From the NCBI GenBank assembly GCA_001600415.1, contig BCJX01000013.1, positions 1,058,196-1,122,195 of the forward strand: DNA of 64,000 bases, written 5' to 3'. The number at the start of each line of letters is the position of its first letter. The first letter of the stretch is position 1. Below the pieces are notes generated by a model. It saw only the letters and a program-made list of their open reading frames with translations, searched no databases and had not been told where the DNA came from. Made by a program: the position numbers and the translations under genes. Of this stretch, positions 46,097-57,899 are shown piece after piece. This DNA comes from Pascua guehoae (taxonomy: Eukaryota > Basidiomycota > Tremellomycetes > Trichosporonales > Trichosporonaceae).

Positions 46097-46757
46097 GGTG
46101 ACTCCGAGAACGAGTAGCGCGGCCCAGGACACCTGGGTGCGTACCCTCGCTTTCTGGATATCAGGCGATATCAACCAAGTCTAGAGCTCCAGGCCTCGCG
46201 TCGCCTTGGACCGTGTCCTCGCTCCTCGCCACGGCTTTTTCTCTTTTTCTCTCTTTTTCTCCTTCTTTTTCATGTCTCCTCTCTTGCTCCTTTTCCTCTC
46301 GGCTCTGCAGTGGCCTCTACAGTTTACATGACCCCTCAGCGGCGTCGCCTTGCTAGGCTAGGGAGGGTACCTGTGGGCAAACCCCAACCAACGCTCGAGT
46401 ACTCATTTTGACTGCCCAACTTTGAGACACGAGGGTTTATTCAACAGCCACTGAGGGAATCCAAGCACTGACCGCCGTGACGCACAGCTCGGAGAGCTTG
46501 AGGAGAATACATCCCCACTCATTTAGGTGGAGCAAGCTGTGTACCCATCCCGCCACCATGAGGATTTGTACCTTTGATGTGATGCGCCTTTCACATTGGG
46601 CGGGTGTCTGGGGCCCATTTGGACCGGGCGTACTTGTTCAATCGTGCGTTGGTACACCCATGTGCAACCTTACGACGGTCACTGTACTGCCCTTCCCCTC
46701 GAGTCCCCGCTACCCTCGGCCAGGTCTCTCGCCTTGTCGATCTCGCTCCACAGTTAA

Positions 46758-46833
46758 TGTCATTAGGCACACCACAATGCATCGGATGTTGTACAGCACC
46801 TTGCTATCCCGGACATTCTATGGAAGATGGAAG
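46758..46833 (+). repeat. Short dispersed repeat, copy B
   Basis: TGTCATTAGGCACACCACAA then TGCATCGGATGTTGTACAG matches copy A at 45525, with a GGACATTCTATGGAAG tail. It lies about 1.2 kb away in the same orientation. Confidence 0.7.
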
Positions 46834-47044
46834 ACGGCGCACGAGAGCGAGCACAGGAACGGTGCACACTTGGGAGTGTTTTTCGTTCGGCGCGTGAAGG
46901 CGTGGTTTGGCCCGCCTCTGCTCGCGTTCGCGTTTTTGGTTTTCGTCTCTGCTCGACTCGGAGCCAGAGACCAGCTAGAGACCAAGAGACCTAGAGACCG
47001 AGAGCCTTTAGGCCCAGAGCCCCAGAACCGGGATCTTGCCCCGC

Positions 47045-50027
47045 TCAGAGCTTGCCCATCCGCTCGGCCAACACATTGGCACCCTTCATCTCGCTCGCGC
47101 GCACCTCGTCGACGGCATCGGCCGTGCCAAACACCTTGCGCACGGCGGCCCACTCGTCGCCGCCCGCAGCCTCGAGGGCAGCGAGCATCTCGACCGCGAC
47201 GAATGGCGCAGCAGTAGCGAGCTTGAGGGCGTTGGTGGGGCCGCCGGCGTCGTCGGCCGAGATGGCGCGCCAGAACGCGCGCGCAAACAGGGGCGAGAGG
47301 GCGGGGTCGACAATGTCAATCTGCTTGGTGGACGTGTTAAAGTGGCCGCCAGAGAGGAGCGTCTTGTACGTCCGCGTCGCGTGGGCGAGCTCGAGCGGGT
47401 GCGTGCCGTCGGCGGAGTAGGGCGCTGACAGGGGCTCGACGAGTGCCGAGACGGCGGCCGACTTGTCTGGGATGTTAGGAAATGGGGTCATGTCTATGAT
47501 ATGGGGGAGGTGGTGACGGTGGTGGTGTTTGGGGGTGGACCTAAATTCCACCCCAAAGCGAATACCAAAGGGAAATGCCGCAGGTGAATAATACCCGTCA
47601 CGTTTCTTCCCTCCCAACCACCCCGCACCTGCCACTCCCCCCAAGCCACGCATACTCACCACCATCGGCATAGAGCATAATCTCCTGGACAAGCAGGCCG
47701 GCTCCGGGATCGCGCACGAGTTCGTCGGCCTTGTCGGCGACGAGCTGGAGGAGGCCCGAGCTGGCGGCCGCACGCAGCTCCTTGCGGCGCACGGCGGGGT
47801 CCTTCTTGCTCGTGCCTGCCTCGCGGGCGGCGGTGGCCGAGGCCGCGAGGGACGAAAGCGTCGAGGGCATAAAGTGGCGCGATGCAGTGGGGACGAGGAG
47901 GTAGAGGACAGCGCGACGGCCGTTCTTGTCGAATGCAATGGTGGGTGCGAGGTCGATGATGTCAGAGACAAAGGCTTTGCCCATGAGTTTTGTGTCGCTG
48001 CGGGTTAGCCGGGGACGCAGGGGGAAGGGGCGGGATGGTGGGGGTGGTGTATAAAGTGCTGTAGGGATGTTCTAAAAGGTGAGGAGAGAGAGGTCAAATG
48101 GGAGGGTATCACAAGGAGCCGCGTCTCTACGACCTGCACGATGGCCATCCGGACTCACTCGACAACATCAAACGCAGTGAAGAGAACCAACTGCGCATCC
48201 CCGTCCTTGGACATGGCCTCGTTATGCTTGCGCAGGTGCTGAAGGATCGACTTGCGGTCCTGAAATCGTCAGATATGGTCCCCACAGCCTTCCATGTGAT
48301 CCCACCTTTGCAGTACCGCGGACAAGCAGCTCGCGCACGACCGCCGAGCCGTCCTTGGTGTGGACAATCTCGGGGAGGCTCTCGAGGGACGCGTCGAGGA
48401 GCTCGTGCATCTTCTTGCTGGCCTTTTCGGCGTCGAGGAAGCGGTAGATGCACGTCAGGTACTCGTACACGAGGCGGTGGAAGATGGACTGTGCGAGCGC
48501 AGTCTTCTGGGTTGCGTTGAAGCTGGCGTTAGCGGTGAAGCAGTGGGGTAGGTTGGGGTATGGGTCCAGTTTAGTATTTCTGGAGCTCAAGCAGAGGCAA
48601 GGTTGGGAAAGGTTCAGAGAGTGCGGAACGCATGGTTCTCAATGGCCGCATGCCCCCCAAAGAGAGGACGTGATTGTCCACAGGCCCATACCGTCACAAG
48701 TCACAAACAATCTTCGTCTGCAAGCAAGCAAGAGCCGTTCTCTGCCGTCTTCGAGGGTCTGTCTTCACCATCTCCGGTCGTCTGCCTCTACCATCTCCCC
48801 CTACTCCACCATCGACTACCCTTTTGAACTCCCACCGCCTCCAGTAAACATTCCCGGTGCAAAACTCACACATCAAGGACCGTCTTCTCCACAGCATCCA
48901 GCACACGTTCCCTTCCGGTCTCTGCCGTGTTCTCCAGCGCGCCCTCGAGACCCTTCGCGTCGCCCTCCTGGGCGCCGTCGAAGAGCGCTACTTCACGCGG
49001 GTAAAAGCCGCGCACGAGCAAGCGGCGCTCCTTGGGCGAGGCCCACAGGTCGTAAAAGTCAGAGATGGGGGTGACGGCGTCGGCGTGGAAGAGCAGGGCC
49101 GGGAGGTGGCCTGCGATTTTGGGAATCAGGAGCGGGCGGATCGAGGGGCAGTACCGGATGAGCTTGCCCATGAGGAACTTGGAGTACTTGGACTCCATCA
49201 TGGCGCGCCACTGGGGCTCGAGCTCCATTGCCACGCCGAGGCGCTCCTCCTTGCCGCCGTACTTTACAATCTGGCATTAGTACTGGCCGTACAGGGTGGG
49301 GGTCGTGTGGGTTTAGGGACAGCGGCAGCTGTACGTGCTAGAACTCGCACACAAACATTGTGAACCCGATCCATCTCGGGCGCACACTCACAGTCTGGAG
49401 GATGCGGCCACCCTTGTGTCCGCGCGAAATCTCCGCCACACGACCCTTGACCACCCGCCAGAGCTCGGCGATGGCAGCCTTGCGCTCGTCCTTGGGCGTT
49501 TCGCTCTTGCGCGCCGTCTCCCAGAGCGGGAGAAGCTCGAGGAGGAGGCCGTGGGACGGCAGCAGTGTCGTCCGGTGGGGTTGGGCAGCGTGCAATGCCG
49601 CACGCTCGGCCTTGCTCATCTTGCCCTTCTTCTCCATCGCCTCGCCCTCGCCCGCACCTTCGCCCTCGGCGTCGCCCATCTCGTGGTCCATGTCGTACTC
49701 GTCCTCGTCCACCGACATGTCGTCGTCATCCGCCGCCTCTTCCTCGCCACCACCCTGCGTCACTGGCCGCTTCCTCCGTGCGGCAGGCGCCTCGTCGCGC
49801 TCCTCCTTGGCCTTGAATGCTGGCGCCTTGCCCTTGCCCTTTGCCGCAGCACCGCCCTTGTTGTACGCCGGCTTGGGCTTCGCGTCCCACTTCCACTTGC
49901 CGGCTGGCCGCGTGGGCTTGCCCTTGGCGTCGCTGAACGACTTGGGTGCACCCTTGGCAGCCTTGGGTTTGGGACCCCCCGGTGTCGAGTCGGCAGCGCG
50001 CTTTTGTCCTCTGGTGGCCATCGACAT
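47045..50027 (-). CDS. PUF6: PUF6-type pumilio-repeat protein
   Basis: Nucleolar RNA-binding protein of the Puf6/PUM3 family, which acts in 60S ribosome biogenesis and mRNA repression in yeast. About six exons lie on the minus strand (first 50027-49392, last about 47466-47045). The N-terminal 110 residues are Lys/Ala-rich, then strongly acidic (DDDDMSVDEDEYDMDHEMGD). Atypical Puf repeats follow: WRVVKGRVAEISRGHKGGRI, WRAMMESKYSKFLMGKLIRY, LDASLESLPEIVHTKDGSAV and APTIAFDKNGRRAVLYLLVP. The C-terminal CPL-like part contains SSGLLQLVADKADELVRDPG and ends AERMGKL. The start was taken at MSMATRGQKRAAD because the upstream in-frame extension is unlike the family. One intron (about 48.5-48.87 kb) is longer than 300 nt. 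Confidence 0.88.
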
Positions 50028-51091
50028 TGTTGTGGGTATGTGGGTAGATGTGGTCGATGGTGCTCGATGTGGTCGTTTACAAGTCCGGCAAGTAACTGGA
50101 TGTTCTGCGAAATCTGTGCGGAGATGCGGGTGAACTCCGAAAGCTGAGGTTAATTGCGTGTGAAAAGTGGATATGCCCACGTGGTGATAATGATGGAGAA
50201 TACCCCTTGTGCATGGGGCGGCTTTTGAAAGCTGTAAATAAGTAGTGGGGATGTGATTAGCGGAGCCTAAATTTGACTACAGTGGGTGGGTCGTCTTTCT
50301 GGCACGTGCCTGGCTGTTCCTTGCTGCAGTCTCCCTCGCTCCCGCCCTCCAGGCCTCCAGGCCGCCCCCCAGGCCCTGGCATTTTGAGCGTTTTCAACGT
50401 TTTGATATCTCAAAAGCTGTGCGCAGGGAAGCAAATGGATGGCTTTGTCACAGCTGGCCGGCCACCCCACCTGGGTCAACCACGCACGCACCCACCCACC
50501 CACCGTCTGCATGTCTGCAGTGTGCAGTCCAGTCTGGGCTGCAAGCTGCGCGGCTGCCGCCCGTGTGATCAGGGAAAGAAAAAGGGAAACCACCACCCCA
50601 CTCTGGGCTATGGACAAGGACGCACTACTGTAGAGCCGGTAAACGGGTCGCGCGTTTCGTTTCCGCCGCTCAGTGTGCAAAGCAGAGGAGAACTCAACTC
50701 TACCCGGCGAAAGCAAGGAGGTCAAAGCAGCCACGCTACCAGGGGCAAAGTCCAAAGGGGGGTCTCATTGTATTAAGCTCTCTCGCTTCATCTTGGCTTT
50801 CTTTCACAGACTGCCATCCATCTCGACCATCCCATCATCCATCTTTTACTCCTTTACCCAACACCAGCGTTAAAAAACCCCCCCCCCCCCCCCCCCCCCC
50901 CCCGGCCCGTCTTTGCGCCCCGTGAGGCAGCTTACGACTCGCCACTCTACCCCCACCTCTAAAATCCCCCCGGCAAGGCTAGCGATGCGCGTTCGGTGTT
51001 CGCGCCGCCGCCATCACTAGCCTCCTGCTCCACCGCCCGTCGTCGCCGCCGCCATTTGCGCAGCCGAAACTTACAACCCCCTCCCCCCGCC
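50028..51091. other. Divergent promoter region of PUF6 and IRE1
   Basis: One kilobase with no gene. A run of 26 C at 50878-50903 lies about 190 bp upstream of the IRE1 start codon and may be in its 5' leader. A TCCATC-type pyrimidine stretch precedes it. Confidence 0.5.
50878..50903. repeat. Poly-C tract (26 nt)
   Basis: An uninterrupted run of 26 C directly after a run of six A, upstream of IRE1. Confidence 0.95.
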
Positions 51092-54000
51092 ATGCTTCCC
51101 GCCTACTTCTTTGCCTGCCTCTTTGCACCACTCCTCTTCCTCGTCGCGTCTGTGGCGTCGCCCGGACCGGCTCCCGCCCCCTTCGGTGTCGGCTTCCCCA
51201 GGGCCTTCCGCAAGGCCTCGGCGCTCGATCGGGAGCCGGTACCCCAGCCGGCGGACCAGGAGCCTCAGCTAGTCACCGCCCAGTCTGACGAGTTTGAAGT
51301 GGATGTCCTCCCCTTTGTCCTCATCTCCACCATCGATGGCGCCCTCCATGCCGTCGACCGCGACTCTGGCAACGTGCGTTGGTCCCTCCGCGACGGTGTT
51401 GAACCGCTCGTCGGGGGAGGCGCGTACGGCAAGCCAGACCCCGAAGAGTACATTGTCGAGCCCCTGAGTGGGACTCTGTACGTCTTTGAGGGTGTCCGTG
51501 GAAACCCCAAGGTCCGCAAGCTCCCTCTCACCGTCGAGGAACTGTGAGTTTTTGGTTGACCCCCTTTGTGCCGGGCGGTGGCGATTGTCTCGGAGGTGAT
51601 CCCTCTGGGCACAATTCCTGCGCGACGCGCAGCGCAGCGCGGTACACTACAGATCGCATGCTGACCGATCCCAGCATCGACTATGGCTCGTTTACAACAC
51701 CCCAACAGCCAAGTCGCTCCTTTACGGGTTCAAAGCAGACATCTCTGCTGACCCTCGACCTCCGTACCGGTCAGCAGCTCGACTGCTTCTCCTCCCACAA
51801 GCCACTCGACCCAGGTGTCTGTGAGAACGACTTTTTAGACGACCTCGAAGGCCGCGCTAGGGCAAAGCACGACACGCTATACGTTGGCCGTACAGACTAC
51901 CGTCTCGTCATTCGTACCGGCCCTTCAGACTCGTTCCCACCCGTGTTGCCCAACACTGCCACCAGCAGTGTTCAAGAAATTACCTACTCGACCTACACCC
52001 CCAACAGCTTTGACCGCGACCTCGCTGCCTACTGGGCACGAACGGGAGGCGGTCAGACATCAAACAAGCGCGAGCGGACCCGCGTCGAGCTTGTTTTCGA
52101 TGGCTCATATGCGGGTGTCCGAGACGAAGAGGGTGGCGGACAGGTATGGTTCAAGGGGGTCGGCCACGGTGGGCTCAGTTCAGTCGGGTGAGTTGAGACA
52201 TTGAAACATGTTTGATTCATGGCAGCTAACGACCGCAGTGTCGCCGTCTACGACGTCGTCCTACCTCTGTCTGCTTCGTCTCCCCACCCCGTTATCCTCC
52301 CCCAGCCAAAAGCCGAGCTCGCATTTGCCAGCCTCGACGACGGCACCCGCGCGCCTCCAGTCTACATTGGCAGTGTGCCGTTTGCCGCCGCTCTTCCTCC
52401 AGCCCCCTCCGGCGATGGTCCAAACGACCCAGACGATGAGGACGATTCGCACCGGCCAGTCACGCGACCACTCATGTTTGTACAATCCTCAAACTCATAC
52501 CCATTCGTCCACGCTGCACGCCCGGCGCGTCCTGGTACTGTGAACGGGTCATTCCTGCTTGCGGAGGATCTCCCGGATAGCCACGACTATCTTCCCCAGA
52601 TCGACCCTCCGAAAGAGCCGACCAACGCTGTCGACACGGCGCTCCCGTCATCTCACTCTGAAATGGAGTTGGGTGCGCGCGATCCCGGCACCAGCGGTAC
52701 CCCGTGGGCGTTGATTGCTGCTGCCGAGTTGGTTGGTCTAGCCTTGTGCTGTGTCGCTGTATACCGTTGGGGTTTCAAAAAGGCTACGGCGTTAGCGGCG
52801 TCGGGCAAGCCCGTCATGGATGGGACCGAAAAGGCAGCTCTTCTAGACACGCCACCCCCGGCTGCTGCCGACCCAAATGGCACCCCAGTCGTGCGCTTCC
52901 AAGCTTTACCAGATGTTGCCGCATCGGACCCTGCGACGCCCACACCAGAAAAGAAGAAGAAGACGACACGCCGCCGTGTTCGTGGTCGCAAAAAGCGCCG
53001 CAACTCTGTCGGGCCCCGGGACGAAGGCGAAGGTGAAGGGGACGATGACGACGACGACAAGGGGGAGCACAGCTCGACACCGTCCGAGGACCGCAAGTCG
53101 GCTGAACGAACCTTGCTGGACAAGAGCAACGAAAAATCCGAGCAAGCCGAAATCAAGGTGGACAAGCTGGAAAAGCCACTTCCCGAACTGCCCCGGACGA
53201 CCTCGGCCGTCACGCTCATGGGTGAACACGAAACGGAGCGCCTCGCCATCTCGGACACGGTTATCGGCTTTGGGTCGCACGGCACCGTGGTCCTCAAGGG
53301 TACGTGGGGCGGACGTCCTGTGGCTGTCAAGCGTCTCCTCTCCGACTTTGTGCGTTTAGCAAGCCAGGAGGTTAAGCTCCTTCAAGCGAGCGACGACCAC
53401 CCCAACGTCATCCGATACTATTGCCAAGAGCGGCGGGATAACTTCCTGTACATTGCACTCGACCTTTGTCAAGCCTCGCTCGCCGACCTGATAGAAGCGC
53501 CAGATCGTCACATGGAGCTGTCAGTGTCTCTTGAACCAAAAAGGGCCCTTCAGCAAATCACTGCGGGCCTCAAACACCTCCACGGCATGAAGATTATCCA
53601 CCGTGATATCAAGCCTCAGTACGTCCAAATATCTTCGTGGTGTGTGTCTTTGTTGCTGACAAACAGAAACGTTCTCGTCTCCCGAGCCAACGACGGCGCG
53701 CTGCGCATGCTCGTATCCGACTTTGGTCTGGCGCGGCGACTTGAACAGGGCCAGTCTTCGTTTGCCCCGACGGCCAACAACCTCGCTGGGTCTCTTGGGT
53801 GGCGTGCCCCCGAGTGCATCCGCGGCCAGGTCAAGCTCAACGAGGGCTTTGACCCCGTGCTCTCGTGCGGTTCGACGGGGAGCACGGCGTCGTCGACTGG
53901 GTCTCTGACCGACCTCATCATCTTGGACGACGGCGAGCGCCGCTTGCCCTCGGCACGCCTGACCAAGGCTGTCGACCTGTTTGCGCTCGGCTGCCTCTAC

Positions 54001-54615
54001 TTCTGGGTCCTCATGAATGGCGAGCACCCATTTGGCGAGACGTACAACCGCGAGTCCAACATTGTCAAGGGCGACGCGGTCAACATGGAACAGCTCTCAC
54101 TCTTAGGCGAAGAGGGCGTCGAGGCTCAGCACCTCATCGGGCGCCTCCTCAGCGCCGAGCCCTCGGAGCGCCCAGACACAGCCGAGTGCCTCATCCACCC
54201 ATACTTTTGGACGCCCGCCAAGCGCCTCTCGTTCCTCTGCGACGCGAGTGACCGCTTTGAAATCATGGAGACCGACCCGCCCGAGTCGACGCTCGTCATG
54301 CTTGAAAAGGACGCACACACGATTGTCACTCGCGACTGGTACTCGCGCATGGACCGCGTCTTCACCTCGAGCCTCGGCAAGTATAGAAAGTACAAGGGCA
54401 ACGCCGTCAGGGATCTCTTGCGCGCCATGCGAAATAAGAAACACCACTACCAGGACCTCGAGCCCTCTGCGCAAAAACACTTTGGCGCACTCCCCGCTGG
54501 CTTTTTGCACTACTTTACATCACGCTTCCCCCGCCTGTTCCTGCACGTCTACAGCGTGGTGCGTGATAGCCGCCTGCGACGAGAAAGCATGTTTGAGGTC
54601 TACTTTCAAGAGTAG
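51092..54615 (+). CDS. IRE1: IRE1 unfolded-protein-response kinase/endoribonuclease
   Basis: ER-membrane stress sensor: a luminal domain, then a kinase and a KEN RNase that splices the HAC1/HXL1-type mRNA. Four exons (51092-51543, 51675-52187, 52239-53618, 53667-54615) give 1097 aa. A signal peptide (YFFACLFAPLLFLVASVASP) is followed by luminal motifs (FVLISTIDGALHAVDRDSGN, TGSKQTSLLTLDLRTG). The transmembrane helix is ALIAAAELVGLALCCVAVYR. A basic/acidic linker with KKKKTTRRRVRGRKKRR follows. Kinase landmarks are GFGSHGTVVLKG, VAVKRL, HRDIKPQN and VSDFGLARR; the KEN part has KYRKYKGNAVRDLLRAMRNK. The last intron (53619-53666) is 48 nt, without a stop in frame, and splits HRDIKPQ from NVLV. 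A 26-C run lies upstream. Confidence 0.97.
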
Positions 54616-55081
54616 GTTGGCCTAGGGCAGGGCAGGGCAGGGCGAACGGGCCGGACGGGCCGGATTCTGTCCATCTTGTTGTACTTTTACTTTGGCGCAC
54701 GCTGCATGCATTTTTGTTGGCATACACTGGGCCGTTGGGCATGTCGTATGGGAGCTGGGTGGACTCTGTCCAAGGAAGTGAACTGGGCTGTGCAATCAAC
54801 ATGCCATGAACAACGCCCTTCTCTTTCTGAGACGCACATTACGCGCCTTGCTCCTTGTCTCCCGTACCTGTGCCCGAATCCTCTCTTCGCACACCCCAAC
54901 AGTCACACGCCCGACAAAAGAGCTATTGCCACAACATGCATATCGCTCACATACACAAACACACACATTGTATCTACTAAATCCCTCGATGCTCTCCCGC
55001 AGTCACGACTGCCCAATCACTCCCCCAACTGTGTACGCCTTTCACGGGTTCCCTGTTGCGGCCAGGTCCCGCCCACCACTG
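54616..55081. other. Convergent intergenic spacer
   Basis: 3' spacer between IRE1 and the arrestin gene. GGGCAGGGCAGGGC and GGGCCGGACGGGCCGG repeats lie just after the IRE1 stop. No gene is seen. Confidence 0.5.
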
Positions 55082-57899
55082 CTATCTCCTCGTGGCCTCG
55101 TGATACTTTTGGCGCTCGGCCGGGTCGGGTCCCGAGCTGTCTGGGCAGTTCCAGCCCGAGTGCCAGTCGTCATAGTCTGCCTCTTCGCCTGCCTGCTGGC
55201 GGGACATTGCGGCCTTTGACAGCTCGTTGAAGGGCACGGCACACTGGCAGTGGTCGCTCAGGTCGGCGTCGAGCGGGGGGTCGTCTACGGGGCCTGCGGC
55301 GGATTCGTCTGTGGTGTCAGAGCGGTTGTGTGAGAGGGAGAGGCGTAACTCACAAGTCGGGAGATTGAGGGCCGCCACTGAACACATGCACGATGGGACT
55401 GTGATGGGGATGCGGACCTGGCACATGCGGACCTCGCCGGGACCCTTCATGGCTACCCCGTCGACGGACTCGCCCTCAATCGAGTAGAAGATGCGCAAGA
55501 GGAGTTCATGCGTTACCCGAATGGGCGTGATGGTACTGTAGGTGTTAGTAATTGTACACCGGTTATTGCGAGGGTTTGTTTGTCTCACCCTGGATTGGTC
55601 GAGGGGCGCATCTTCTGGTGTGTTGGCAACCTCGCAACGGCACGAGTACGCCATCCGTTGTCGGGAGCACTGGAGCGTTTTCCACCCGCCTCGGGTCCAC
55701 GCCACAGGGCTTCAATGTTGTGGCCCAGCACGGACTCTCCACTCTTGTGCGGGCGGCCGACCTGGTAGACAATGTGGTTTTTGGGCCCCTGGGGCTTGTG
55801 AGGCCGTTCGTTTGGTGTACGCGGCGAGTAGATGGAGTATGACTGCGACAACAGGAGGCGAACAAAGAAGATTGTGCACCCCGGTGACGGGAGGGGTATG
55901 GAGATGCGGACCATCATGGCGCTTGCGATCGAAAACGCATCGCTTGTCGCGCTGAACCGCCAGGGGCCGAGGCCGGCGACATACCCTTCTTTGCGAAGGT
56001 CGAGCTGGAGCACACCCGACGAAGTCGACGGGTTGGCGTGTACCGACAGTTTTCGGATGGTGCAAATGTCGCCGGCGAGCCACCCCTGCTTCTCGGTCCG
56101 GTCGCCGTTTGCACTCGAGTAGGACGCAATCGATACCGTCTCGGCGTCGTCTCGCCGGAGCGGCGATGGCTTGGCGGGAGACCCCTGGCCCGAGCCGTTG
56201 GCAAACGCGCCAGAGGTGAGGCCCACCGAATTCATGTCACTGCTTTGACGGCGGTGATACAGGCCCCCAGGCGACGGACGGCTGGCCGTCTCGCCAAACG
56301 CAATAAAGCTCTCCTCCATCGGACTGGAGAGAGGTGACGGGTCGACTCCATGACTTAACGGTCCTAATGATGGTGACCCGTCCCGCGACGATCCCCGTGA
56401 CATTTGGGTGGCCGTCGACAGTGCCATTCGCTCAGAGCGAGAGATGACTGCCTGAAAGTCGGCGAGAAAGCACACGTCACCCTGGGTCGGAATCTCGCGG
56501 TTTTTAAACATGGATGTGAGCCCGCTCTTTATGGGGATGCCTTCTACTCGTGCGCTGAGAATGTATGCCACACGCCCAAAGTCGTGATAGTCGTGCGTTG
56601 CCAATGTCGCCGGGAGGAGGATGGAGAATGAAAAGCTGGTATCGTTAGCCTTGAGTACCACGCCCTTGCAACACTCATGCTTACCTTTGACTTCCCTTCT
56701 CGAGCCATATGCCGTCTGTATCGCCACTCAACACCTCGACGCCACGTTCAAAGATGCCATCCTCTTCCCACCCTCTCACGCCACCCATGTTGAGGGCCGT
56801 CACGCTCTGCACACCGACCGAGATGGCTCGCACTCGTTTGCGTTCCTTCATGGTGACCTCGAGCACGCCTGAGAGCACTGTATCCTCTGCGGGTGGTTCG
56901 CGGGCAGCACTGTTGGCTTCCAGTGGGTGGAGATCGTACGGGCGTGGCGGGCGCACAAGGATCAATCCCCTGGGATTGTCAGTATATGACCGAGCAAGGC
57001 GTGATGAGTGAGGGATAGGAGACAAGGGGATATGTCCTCTGGAAACCGTGTCCCAAGTTGAGCACATGCTGTCCAACAACGCCCACCACGCCAAATAAGC
57101 CCTGCCAGCAACGCCTCGTCGTCATGGCCGAAACCAAACAAAAACCAGGTACTCACCATCCAGGCACATGTATCTTGAGCGAGCCGAGTTTCGACTGGGG
57201 CTGACTGCCGAGGGAGCGGAGGTGGATCGGAGGCGGGACGCGCGGGCGATCATCGAGGACCATGGGGTTGGGGAGGGGCGAGCGGTCGAGCGAGTGATGC
57301 GTGTATGGCGGCGGGGTATTGGAGCGGAGAGCCGCCGGTGCCGACGACGTCTGGAAGGCTTCCCTCGTGCGCCTGTCAAGCGTCGAGCCGACCGACCCGT
57401 CCCGTGGGCGTCCGTTGCGGCCCCGCTCGCGCTCGGCACGGACCGAGTCGGCAAACGTCCCCGCTCCGGAGCGGGAATGACTGCCTGCCGTCGGCGCAGC
57501 ATGCGCACTCGCCGTCCCTGGAGGTCCGCCGATGGGTCCTGTGCCTGCGCGTGTCCGGCTCCTGAGCTGTTCGATCGCCGCAGACGAGGAACTCGAGCGC
57601 TGTGCACGCCAGCGCGGGTTGAAGCGCGACGCAGTGGGCGGCGCCGTGGAGAGGGCGCTTGGGACATGGGAGTGGCCGGGGCTCGACGACGTTTGTCCCA
57701 GTGCTGTTGGGCGGCTGGGACTCGAAGACGTCTGTCCTTGGACCTGCGAGCGACCGGGGCTCGAAGTGGACGGTCCCGCCTCGCGGCTGGGGCTGGCCGA
57801 TGTGCCTGCAGAGGAAGGACCGGCGGCCGACGACGACGCACGGCGCCGATCCTGCCGATCATCCGAGTCGCGCCGGCGCAGAGGCCAGCGAAGGGACAT
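55082..57899 (-). CDS. Alpha-arrestin-like protein (LDB19-type)
   Basis: Arrestin-fold adaptor; fungal relatives recruit Rsp5-type ubiquitin ligases to plasma-membrane transporters. Five exons (57899-57157, 56969-56685, 56635-55589, 55535-55354, 55308-55082) give 827 aa. The first 240 residues are Ser/Pro/Arg-rich and disordered. The arrestin N-domain follows (KIHVPGWGLILVRPPRPYDL, VLEVTMKERKRVRAISVGVQ, SFSFSILLPATLATHDYHDF with FGRVAYILSARVEG). A Ser-rich insert comes next, then the C-domain (HELLLRIFYSIEGESVDG, VRIPITVPSCMCSVAALNLP). The end is acidic and aromatic (EEADYDDWHSGWNCPD). No PPxY was noticed, though Pro-rich tails such as SNTPPPYTHH (PPPY) could serve. Intron 4 is 45 nt and stop-free. 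The subfamily is tentative. Confidence 0.8.

Larger units (their letters stand above)
45388..47044. other. Convergent intergenic with repeats
   Basis: 1.65 kb between converging genes. It holds two copies of a dispersed repeat, an 18-nt minisatellite (both annotated separately) and a C/T-rich patch (CTCTTTTTCTCTC-like) at 46235-46300. Frames of up to about 245 codons crossing into the PUF6 end are not supported by motifs or bias. Confidence 0.5.

Noticed and set aside
46477..47217. 246-codon plus-strand frame overlapping the end of PUF6
   Set aside because: Crosses a dispersed repeat and the antisense of the PUF6 last exon; no splice signals, motif or codon bias.
47045..47971. 308-codon continuous frame at the PUF6 3' end read as a separate gene
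   Set aside because: It reads through an intron; the last part is the genuine PUF6 terminal exon, while the upstream part is a shadow frame of the preceding exon.
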